Shown in pieces: positions 1-5,634 of a stretch of 5,705 nt of DNA. A program made the position numbers and the translations under genes. The notes below the pieces were generated by a model. The model was not told where the DNA came from. It searched no databases and saw nothing but the letters and a program-made list of their open reading frames with translations. The stretch spans positions 1-5,705 of the forward strand of contig VYDC01000172.1 of NCBI GenBank assembly GCA_009843585.1. The letters run 5' to 3'. The stretch comes from Chloroflexota bacterium. GTDB lineage: Bacteria > Chloroflexota > Dehalococcoidia > UBA2979. Position 1 is the stretch's first letter, and each line of letters begins with the position of its first letter.

Positions 1-7
1 ATCCCAA

Positions 8-23
8 GGGCGGGGCCCCGCCC
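8..23 (-). terminator. Possible terminator stem past the amidohydrolase gene
   Basis: A perfect 16-base palindrome (GGGCGGGGCCCCGCCC) begins seven bases past the stop codon on the minus strand, and could fold as a six-pair stem with a four-base loop. Only two T follow before the strand turns to GGGAT and the window ends, so termination is uncertain. Confidence 0.3.
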
Positions 24-29
24 GCCCCC

Positions 30-1007
30 CTACCAGCCGAAGTCGATGTTGCTGAACGCCGCCTTCGCCGCGCCGTGGCAGATGCCGTCGCGCTCCTCCG
101 GGGTGAAGGTGACGCCGTACTTGGCCCCGGACTCCGGGAGGTTCCGGAAGAAGTCGGCCCAGACCATGGTCTGCGCGCGCGCCCGGCTCCCGACGCCGGC
201 CTGCGGGAGGTCCGTCCCCCAGACGATGCGCTCCGGCCCCACCGAGTCGAGGAAGACGCGGATCACGCGGGCCAGCTCGGGGAGGTTCTCCTCCTTGACC
301 GCCCCCAGCGCCTGCCAGTCGCAGAGGTCGAGCCAGATGTTGCGGTGGCGCGACCCGGAGATCAGCCCATCCCAGTAGGCCTGCGTCTCAAACGGCGCCT
401 GCAGGTTGGTGTGGCCCATGATGATGCGCAGGTCCGGGTAGCGGCGGGCGACCAGCTCCACCCACTCCGGCCAGGCCCAGATGTTGCCGCCGGTGTGGAT
501 GAGCACCGGCACGTCGAGCTCTATAGCCTTCTCGTAGAGCGGGAAGCAGCGCTCGTCGTTCGCCTGGTAGCCGTTGGGCGGGTAGACCTTGAGCCCGACG
601 GCGCCCCACTCCGTCACCGCCTGCTCGAAGAGCGCGACGGCGCGCGGCCGCCGGGGGTCGTAGCTCGCCATCGCCCAGAGCTTCCCGGCGTGCTTCTGGA
701 CGACCTCCTGGGCGAGGCGGTTGAACTCCTCGGCCGGGAGCTGGTTGTCCTCGCCGGGCCCGTAGGCGAGGCCCCAGTCGAGCACCATGATGACCGAGGC
801 GTCGATGCCGTAGTACTCCATCTCCTCGATGGCGACCCGGCCCGTCGCGTCCATCGTCGGCGACTGCTTGATGCGCTCGAGGACCTCCTCGACGGTGCGG
901 TTGGTGCGGCGCGCAATCCCCTCGGCGCTGAACTTGGGAAGGTGGCTCGGGGGGAACCAGTCGTAGCCCCAGAGGTGCCGGTGGACATCGATCAGCTTGG
1001 TGGCCAT
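30..1007 (-). CDS. Amidohydrolase-2 family metal-dependent hydrolase/decarboxylase
   Basis: This 325-residue protein belongs to the amidohydrolase 2 (ACMS decarboxylase / gamma-resorcylate decarboxylase-like) TIM-barrel family. Seen in the sequence: an N-terminal HxH pair (H9, H11, in DVHRH), a GLKVYPP strand with K140, H171 in VLIHTGG, H199 in IIMGHTN, and D266 in VWGTDLP. Together these form the complete metal-binding and catalytic set of the family, so the enzyme should be active and cytosolic (no signal peptide, no membrane segment). Length is normal for the family. The ATG start is supported by a strong GGAGGAGGAG ribosome binding site (1014-1023) six bases upstream. It is the last gene of the minus-strand cluster, 215 bases after the second crotonase. 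By family it could decarboxylate an aromatic or semialdehyde acid, or hydrolyse a C-C or lactone bond; the context of CoA-transferase and crotonases suggests a catabolic step. The substrate cannot be read from the sequence. Confidence 0.93.
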   Translation of the reverse strand: MATKLIDVHRHLWGYDWFPPSHLPKFSAEGIARRTNRTVEEVLERIKQSPTMDATGRVAIEEMEYYGIDASVIMVLDWGLAYGPGEDNQLPAEEFNRLAQEVVQKHAGKLWAMASYDPRRPRAVALFEQAVTEWGAVGLKVYPPNGYQANDERCFPLYEKAIELDVPVLIHTGGNIWAWPEWVELVARRYPDLRIIMGHTNLQAPFETQAYWDGLISGSRHRNIWLDLCDWQALGAVKEENLPELARVIRVFLDSVGPERIVWGTDLPQAGVGSRARAQTMVWADFFRNLPESGAKYGVTFTPEERDGICHGAAKAAFSNIDFGW

Positions 1008-1160
1008 GCGCTGCTCCTCCTCCGCTGGGAACGCCGCCGCGGATCACGGCGGACCCCCCGGTCGAGTGGCCCCCGGGAGCTTAGGCGGGGCGGGCGCGCG
1101 CACGCAACGGCCGGGTGGGAGGCCGCAACGGTCGCCGGGACGGCGCGCCAGACGAGGACG

Positions 1161-1178
1161 GCGCCCCGCCGGGGGCGC
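1161..1178 (-). other. GC hairpin in the gap after crotonase copy B
   Basis: A seven-base-pair stem (1161-1167 with 1172-1178, four-base loop) lies about 45 bases past the stop codon of the gene at 1223. No T run follows on either strand. In such GC-rich DNA a stem of this size can arise by chance. Nothing else recognisable is seen in the 1008-1222 gap except the ribosome binding site at 1014-1023. Confidence 0.25.
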
Positions 1179-1222
1179 GGCCCTCGCGAAAGACGGACGG
1201 TGCGCGGCGCGGCCGGCTCGCG

Positions 1223-2110
1223 CTAGTAGAGGCGCTCCGCCTCCTCGGTCTTGACGGGGCCGCTGTATGCGGCCTCGCGCTTCTCGACGAAGGCCTGCAT
1301 CCCCTCCATGCGGTCGCTCTCGGACTTCACCTGGGCGATCGCCTTGAGCTGGTTCTCGCGCCGGCGCTCGTAGTAGCCCTCCGGCCTGAGGTTGCCGGAG
1401 CGGCGCTGCAGATCCACCGAGCCCTGCTTGAGGTGCCGGATCGAGTCCGGACCCATGCGCGCCGACGCCTCGGCGACCTCGATCGCCTTCTCCAGCACCT
1501 GGTCCTTCGGCACCACGTAGTTCGCGAAGCCCCAGCGGTGGCACTCCTCAGCCGTCAGGCGTCGGTCGGTCATCGTCAGCTCGCGCGCGATCATCGGGGG
1601 CAGGAAGGTGTTCATCGAGTTCATCCCGCCGACGTTGATCTTCGCGTGCAGGTCGGCGATGTAGGTGTCGTCGGACATCACCACCATGTCGGCCATGATC
1701 GCGACCTCGAGGCCGCCGCCCACGGCGGCGCCGTTGAGCGCGGCGACCAGGGGCTTGAAGACGTCGTAGTGGTTGCACTGCGTGGCGAACATGATGTGGG
1801 CGGGGTCGTCGATCGGGCGCAGGGCGCTGGAGTCCCTCTCGCCGTACGTGGAGACGAACTCCTTGATGTCGCGCCCGGCGCAGAAGAAGCGCCCGTTGCC
1901 GGTGATCACGGCGGCCCGGATCTCGTCGTTGTTGTTGATCTCGTCCCAGCACGCGACGACGTCTCGATGCATCGCCGTGTTGAGCGAGTTGGCCGCCTCG
2001 GGCCGGTTCATCGTGACGATCGCGATCTCACCGCGCCTCTCGAAAGTCGCCGCCTCGAGATCGCCCAGGTCGAGCCCGAGTTCGCGGACCAGGTCCTTGC
2101 CAAACTGCAT
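1223..2110 (-). CDS. Crotonase-fold enoyl-CoA hydratase/isomerase family protein (copy B)
   Basis: This 295-residue protein is a crotonase-superfamily enzyme acting on acyl-CoA thioesters. Visible landmarks are the NRPEAANSLN N-terminal strand/helix (35-44), the first oxyanion-hole motif FCAGRDIKEF (76-85), the second oxyanion-hole and first catalytic-Glu motif NGAAVGGGLEVA (126-137, Glu E135), and the C-terminal helix DRMEGMQAFVEKR (266-278). E135 aligns with Glu144 of rat mitochondrial enoyl-CoA hydratase. The position of its Glu164 is occupied by H155 or K157 (ADLHAKINVGG), so the usual two-Glu hydratase dyad is incomplete. The ATG start has AGGGGG (2115-2120) four bases upstream. It is closely similar along its whole length to the next gene upstream (2262-3110), evidently by tandem duplication, but has about seven more N-terminal and six more C-terminal residues. 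A terminator separates the two copies. It may be a hydratase, isomerase, lyase or hydrolase; the family call is secure, the reaction is not. Confidence 0.94.
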   Translation of the reverse strand: MQFGKDLVRELGLDLGDLEAATFERRGEIAIVTMNRPEAANSLNTAMHRDVVACWDEINNNDEIRAAVITGNGRFFCAGRDIKEFVSTYGERDSSALRPIDDPAHIMFATQCNHYDVFKPLVAALNGAAVGGGLEVAIMADMVVMSDDTYIADLHAKINVGGMNSMNTFLPPMIARELTMTDRRLTAEECHRWGFANYVVPKDQVLEKAIEVAEASARMGPDSIRHLKQGSVDLQRRSGNLRPEGYYERRRENQLKAIAQVKSESDRMEGMQAFVEKREAAYSGPVKTEEAERLY

Positions 2111-2158
2111 CTTGCCCCCTCGTGACCGTCGCGCGCTCCCGGCCGGCGCGTCGCGCGC

Positions 2159-2164
2159 ATCATA
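2159..2164 (-). promoter_or_regulatory. Possible -10 element upstream of crotonase copy B
   Basis: TATGAT on the minus strand matches five of six bases of the sigma-70 -10 consensus. It is 48 bases before the ATG at 2110 and lies just past the terminator, where a new promoter would be expected. No recognisable -35 element is seen 16-18 bases further upstream, so this is only a candidate. Confidence 0.25.
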
Positions 2165-2200
2165 GCCGAAGCGCCCCCGCGGCGCGCCGGCCGCGCGGGC

Positions 2201-2236
2201 ACAGAAAACGGGCCGGGGCGTCTGCCCCGGCCCGTT
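2201..2236 (-). terminator. Intrinsic (rho-independent) terminator after crotonase copy A
   Basis: A perfect 13-base-pair, almost all G/C stem (2207-2219 pairing with 2224-2236) with a four-base loop (2220-2223) is followed on the minus strand by TTTTCTGT (the first one or two T overlap the base of the stem). It starts 25 bases past the stop codon of the gene at 2262-3110, in the orientation expected to end that transcript. On the plus strand the stem is not followed by a T run, so it is directional. It implies that the two downstream genes have their own promoter or depend on readthrough. Confidence 0.78.
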
Positions 2237-2261
2237 CCGGTGCCGCGAATTGAGAGGGCGG

Positions 2262-3110
2262 CTACTCGGCCTTGACGGGCCGCTCGTACTGCGACTCGCG
2301 CTTCTCGACGAAGGCCTTCATCCCCTCCATGCGGTCGTGGTCCCCGGCGGTCTCCGCCATCTGCGCGCGGACGGTCCGCCGTCGCTCCTCGAGGCGCTCC
2401 GGCCCGGCAATGTTCCCCGAGGCGAGCTGGAGATCGATCGAGCCCTGCTTCAGGCGCTGGATCGAGTCCGGGCCCATGCGCGCCGTCGCCTCGGCGACCT
2501 CGATCGCCTTCTCGAGGACCTGGTCCTTCGGCACGACGTAGTTGGCGAAGCCCCACATGTGGCACTCCTGCGCCGTGAAGCGCCGGTCCGTCATGGTGAG
2601 CTCGCGGGCGATCATCGGCGGCATGAAGGTGTTCATCGAGACCATGCCGCCCACGTTGATCTTCGCGTGCAGGTCGGCGATGTAGGCATCCTCCGCCATC
2701 ACGATCATGTCGCACATGATCGCGACCTCGAGGCCGCCGCCGACCGCGGAGCCGTTGAGCGCGCCGATCAGCGGCTTGCGGACGTGGTAGTGGTTGGCGA
2801 GCACGCCGAACATCTCGTGGTCCGGGTCGTCGATCGGGCGAAGCGCCTGCGCCTCGCCGGCGCCGTAGGTGCCGACGAACTCCTTGATGTCGCGGCCGGC
2901 GCAGAAGAAGCGGCCGGAGCCGGTGACGACCCCCGCCCGGATCTCGTCGTTGCGGTTGATCTCGTCCCAGCAGGCGACGATGTCGCGGTGGATCGCGGTG
3001 TTGAGCGAGTTGAGCGCCTCCGGCCGGTTGAGCGTGACCACCGCGATGTTGCCGCGCAGCTCGAAGATGCCGGATTCCATGTTGCTCAGATCGACGCCGT
3101 ACAGAGCCAT
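2262..3110 (-). CDS. Crotonase-fold enoyl-CoA hydratase/isomerase family protein (copy A)
   Basis: This 282-residue crotonase-superfamily protein is the tandem paralogue of the gene at 1223-2110. Motifs seen: NRPEALNSLN (28-37), oxyanion-hole FCAGRDIKEF (69-78), NGSAVGGGLEVA (119-130) with E128 equivalent to the first catalytic Glu of enoyl-CoA hydratase, and the C-terminal DRMEGMKAFVEKR helix (259-271). As in its paralogue, the second catalytic Glu is absent, with H148/K150 in ADLHAKINVGG. The start was set at the ATG giving MALYGVDLSN because AGGGGGG (3114-3120) lies just upstream and the paralogue aligns from near there. A start 28 codons further up (3194) would add an Arg/Gly-rich, non-conserved tail. 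The gene lies 156 bases after the luciferase-like gene and is followed at once by a strong intrinsic terminator, so it probably ends one transcript. It is likely cytosolic and oligomeric like its family; the reaction is unknown. Confidence 0.94.
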   Translation of the reverse strand: MALYGVDLSNMESGIFELRGNIAVVTLNRPEALNSLNTAIHRDIVACWDEINRNDEIRAGVVTGSGRFFCAGRDIKEFVGTYGAGEAQALRPIDDPDHEMFGVLANHYHVRKPLIGALNGSAVGGGLEVAIMCDMIVMAEDAYIADLHAKINVGGMVSMNTFMPPMIARELTMTDRRFTAQECHMWGFANYVVPKDQVLEKAIEVAEATARMGPDSIQRLKQGSIDLQLASGNIAGPERLEERRRTVRAQMAETAGDHDRMEGMKAFVEKRESQYERPVKAE

Positions 3111-3113
3111 ATA

Positions 3114-3120
3114 CCCCCCT
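3114..3120 (-). promoter_or_regulatory. Ribosome binding site deciding the start of crotonase copy A
   Basis: AGGGGGG lies three bases before the ATG at 3110. It resembles AGGGGG found four bases before the ATG of the paralogue (2115-2120), so the two copies share their initiation signal. This supports 3110 over the upstream in-frame start at 3194. Confidence 0.6.
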
Positions 3121-3242
3121 TTGCGGCCCGCGTCGGGCCCGCTCCCCCTACTTCTGCGGCGCACCCGGAGGCCCGGGTCGACGCCTTCTGCCACCGCGGC
3201 CGGACGAGAGCGGGCACCGCTCGCCGATGGACGGCACCCCCG

Positions 3243-3260
3243 CCGGCCCCGGATGGCCGG
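3243..3260 (-). other. GC hairpin just past the luciferase-like gene
   Basis: A six-base-pair stem (3243-3248 with 3255-3260, loop of six) sits seven bases past the stop codon. There is no T run after it on the minus strand, so it is a weak terminator candidate at best and may instead be an RNA-processing or stability element between genes of one transcript. The rest of the 3111-3266 gap holds two further six-pair hairpins (3163-3178 and 3125-3139), the second directly before the ribosome binding site of the next gene. Confidence 0.3.
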
Positions 3261-3266
3261 ATACTA

Positions 3267-4289
3267 TCACTCAAGCGGTGCTCTCACCACGGCATCGATC
3301 GTCCGCAGCCGATCCTCGGGCGTCTCGCCGAGGCTCCCCCCGGAGGCGACGATGACGTGGTCGGCCACCCCCACGTAGCGCTTCGTGAGCTCCTCGCGCA
3401 CCTCGTCGGCGGGGCCGGTGATGGCGATGCGATCGATGACGTCGTCTCCTATCAACCGCGAGGCGCGGTCGAGGTCGCGATCGGTGAGCACGGCCTTGCG
3501 GATCGCCTCGTAGCGATCGCCGATGCCGTAGTACTCCAGGATCCCCTGGTAGCTCTTGGTCGAGAGGTAGTTGGCGATGGTCTGCCCCGCCAGATGGCGC
3601 GCGATCTTCTTGTCCGGATGGACGACCGTCGTCGCCCAGACGCCGAACTCGAACGGCGCGTCGTAGCCGCTCTTCGCGCGGCCGGCGTCGATGTTCGGCC
3701 GCACCACGTCCCGCAGGTAGTCCGAGCCGACCGTCGGGTGGCCGCAGAGGCCGTCCGCAACCTCGCCGGCGAAGCGCTGCATGTTCTCGTTGACGGCGGC
3801 GATCCAGATCGGGATCGGCCGGATCACGGCGCGGTCGGAGCGGACGGCGCGGATACCGCGGATCCGGTAGTACTCGTCCTCCCAGCGGAAGGTCTCGCCC
3901 GCCTCCACCGACGACCAGAAGGACCTGACCATCGAGATCACCGAGCGCAGCCGGTGGATGGGCCGGGGCACGTCGATCCCGTACTGGTACATGTTCTGGA
4001 GCTTGGTGCCGGTCGCGATCCCGAGGATGACGCCGCGATCGGTCAGCGCGTTCATCGTCAGGTAGGACGAGGCGACCGTGACGGGGTTGCGCAGGAAGGC
4101 GCGGAGGATGCCGGAGCCGACGCGGATCCCGGGGGCGGCGGCGCACATCGCCGACATGTGCACGATGCCGTCGGAGGCGGGATTGTCGTCGGTCCAGGCG
4201 GAGTCGAAGCCCGCCTCCTGCGCCTTCCTGGCGTAGACGCCGCGCAGCTTCGAGCCCGGCACGGCGGCCAGCGTCACCCCGTAGTTCAT
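3267..4289 (-). CDS. Luciferase-like (LLM class) flavin/F420-dependent oxidoreductase
   Basis: This 340-residue protein belongs to the bacterial luciferase-like superfamily (PF00296 type), which uses FMN or coenzyme F420 in a TIM-barrel. Seen: an N-terminal strand MNYGVTLAAVPGS followed by a helix ending in AGFDSAWTDD (26-35), the RVGSGI strand (56-61), the helix and strand LTDRGVILGIATGT (82-95), the PIPIWIAAVNENMQRFAGEVADG segment (158-180), and the C-terminal DRIAITGPADEVREEL (286-301), a signature frequent in methylenetetrahydromethanopterin-reductase-like F420 members. The architecture and length are complete. The ATG has GAGGAG (4296-4301) six bases upstream. It sits between the CoA-transferase and crotonase genes, 94 and 156 bases away, in the same direction. 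It could be a monooxygenase or an F420-linked dehydrogenase/reductase; no flavin reductase or F420 biosynthesis gene lies in the window to decide. Family assignment is sure; cofactor and substrate are not. Confidence 0.93.
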   Translation of the reverse strand: MNYGVTLAAVPGSKLRGVYARKAQEAGFDSAWTDDNPASDGIVHMSAMCAAAPGIRVGSGILRAFLRNPVTVASSYLTMNALTDRGVILGIATGTKLQNMYQYGIDVPRPIHRLRSVISMVRSFWSSVEAGETFRWEDEYYRIRGIRAVRSDRAVIRPIPIWIAAVNENMQRFAGEVADGLCGHPTVGSDYLRDVVRPNIDAGRAKSGYDAPFEFGVWATTVVHPDKKIARHLAGQTIANYLSTKSYQGILEYYGIGDRYEAIRKAVLTDRDLDRASRLIGDDVIDRIAITGPADEVREELTKRYVGVADHVIVASGGSLGETPEDRLRTIDAVVRAPLE

Positions 4290-4383
4290 CTCGCTCTCCT
4301 CACCCCGCTCCGAGGCGCCGGCGGACGCTGCCGCCCCTCACGCGCCGCTCACCGTCGCTCGCGATACCCGCGTCGCTCCGCCC

Positions 4384-5634
4384 CTAGGAGCGGGTCGGCC
4401 GGAAGCCGAGCTCGGCGCCGACGAGCGGCCTGTCGCCAACAGCGCCCGCGCGCTCCAGCTCGGCGATCTCCGCCTCGCCCTTCCCGAGCAGCTCCGCGAA
4501 TACGTACCGGTTGTCCTCGCCCATCTCGGCCGGCGGATGGGTGATCGGAGGGCGCCGGCCGTTGACGAGCCAGGGCGCACTGTACACGGGGTAGGTGCCG
4601 AGATCATCGCGGTAGAGCCACTGCAGGAAGCCGCGGGCGGCGAGCACCGGGTCGGCGTCGATGTCGCGGGGGCGCGTCACGCGCTGGCAGGAAACGCCCC
4701 GTGGCCGGAGCTGCTGCTCGAGCGTGGAGGGCTCGCGCTCGAGGCAGAGCCCCGCGAGCAGCGCGTCGAGCGCCTGCGGATCCCGGGCATCCGCTGAGGG
4801 CGCGCCGAGCTCCTCGAGCCCGGCCACGAGCGTCTCGCGCTGGGCGTCGTCGCCACACGAGATGGCGACCCAGGCGTTCTCGCCGGCGCAGCGGTAGATG
4901 GCGTGGGGCCAGCGCCCCGGCACGCCGCGCCCATCGAAGCCGACGCCGGCCTCCGTCGGGATCCCGAGCTGCGACTCGAGCAGCGTCTCCGCCGAGTAGG
5001 TCGTGCACGTCTCGACGCAGGAGACATCGACCTGCACGGAGCGGCCCGTGCTCTCCCGGGCGCGCAGTCCCTGGACGACGTGGAAGGCGAAGGCGATGCC
5101 GTTCACCGGATCGCCGTAGGCGCCGAGCGGGGCGGAGCCCTCTCCCTCGTAGCCCGTCCCGACGAAGAGCCCGGCGAACGCCGCCTGTCCGTCGCCGAAG
5201 AGCCGCCACCCGCCGCGGGGCCCGTCCTCGCCGTAGCCCGAGAGCGTCGCGAAGACGATCCGGGGGTTGAGGGCGCGCAGCCGCTCGAAGGAGATGTTCT
5301 GCCGCTCGCGCGTCCCCTGCGACATGTTCGTCACCACGACGTCCGAGCGCGCGACGAGCTCCTCGAGCAGGCGCTGGCCCTCGGGCCGCGTCAGCTCGAC
5401 GCCGGCCGAGAGCTTGTTGCGGGCGAGCCCCAGCCACATCACGTAGCGATCCCACGGCTTCTCCCCGGGATCGTGGCGCGGGTAGCTCGCGTGCGGGCGC
5501 GGCGGGTCGGTGAAGCCCCGCAGCATGTCCATCCACTCGAGGCCCTCGAGCTTGATCACCTCCGCGCCCAGGTCGCCGAGCATCGTCGCGCCCTTCGGCG
5601 CGGCCCAGGTGTTGGTGAGATCCAGCACGCGCAC
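4384..5634 (-). CDS. CaiB/BaiF family III CoA-transferase (5' end disturbed)
   Basis: This frame encodes a family III (formyl-CoA transferase/CaiB-type) CoA-transferase that moves CoA from a donor thioester to an organic acid. Numbering from the GTG at 5634 (416 residues), it shows VLDLTNTWAAPKGATMLGDLGAEVIKLE (3-30), LARNKLSAGVELTRPEG (70-86), SDVVVTNMSQGT (97-108), the SGYGEDGP turn (132-139), GDPVNGI with D175 as the expected catalytic aspartate that forms the acyl-CoA anhydride, and a typical C-terminal end with HPPAEMGEDN and ELLGKGEAEIAELE (366-394). The family N-terminus normally reads PLAGVRVLDLT, and here LAGV lies upstream of that GTG, which also has no Shine-Dalgarno sequence; so 5634 is not the natural start. 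The frame stays open to the window edge, but the better explanation is a one-base insertion (see 5635-5705). It is the first gene of the cluster, 94 bases before the luciferase-like gene. Family call secure; acid substrate unknown. Confidence 0.92.
   Translation of the reverse strand: MRVLDLTNTWAAPKGATMLGDLGAEVIKLEGLEWMDMLRGFTDPPRPHASYPRHDPGEKPWDRYVMWLGLARNKLSAGVELTRPEGQRLLEELVARSDVVVTNMSQGTRERQNISFERLRALNPRIVFATLSGYGEDGPRGGWRLFGDGQAAFAGLFVGTGYEGEGSAPLGAYGDPVNGIAFAFHVVQGLRARESTGRSVQVDVSCVETCTTYSAETLLESQLGIPTEAGVGFDGRGVPGRWPHAIYRCAGENAWVAISCGDDAQRETLVAGLEELGAPSADARDPQALDALLAGLCLEREPSTLEQQLRPRGVSCQRVTRPRDIDADPVLAARGFLQWLYRDDLGTYPVYSAPWLVNGRRPPITHPPAEMGEDNRYVFAELLGKGEAEIAELERAGAVGDRPLVGAELGFRPTRS

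Larger units (their letters stand above)
1245..3067 (-). repeat. Tandem gene-scale duplication of the crotonase gene
   Basis: The two crotonase coding regions (about 1245-2047 and 2265-3067) are direct repeats with the same reading frame and roughly three quarters amino-acid identity by hand alignment. Nucleotide runs are identical in places, for example 34 bases at 1632-1665 and 2653-2686, and 27 bases at 1694-1720 and 2715-2741. The intervening DNA with the terminator is not repeated. This is an old duplication, not a recent exact copy. Confidence 0.8.

Noticed and set aside
75..1226. A 383-codon open frame on the plus strand opposite the amidohydrolase
   Set aside because: It is composition-biased shadow sequence of a gene with all its catalytic motifs intact; no domain is seen.
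1115..2125. A 336-codon open frame on the plus strand opposite crotonase copy B
   Set aside because: Low-complexity His/Val/Asp/Arg-rich antisense frame; the opposite strand encodes a clear crotonase.
3111..3194. A 28-residue N-terminal extension of crotonase copy A from an upstream in-frame start
   Set aside because: It is Arg/Gly-rich, absent from the paralogue, and the ATG at 3110 has its own good ribosome binding site.
4290..4383. A terminator or promoter between the CoA-transferase and luciferase-like genes
   Set aside because: Only a five-pair stem (4320-4324 with 4331-4335) without a T run and no convincing -10/-35 pair is present; cotranscription is the simpler reading.
2250..4544. 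A 764-codon open frame on the plus strand
   Set aside because: It lies antisense to three recognisable genes, is rich in Arg/Asp/His/Val typical of GC-driven shadow frames, matches no family and crosses gene boundaries.
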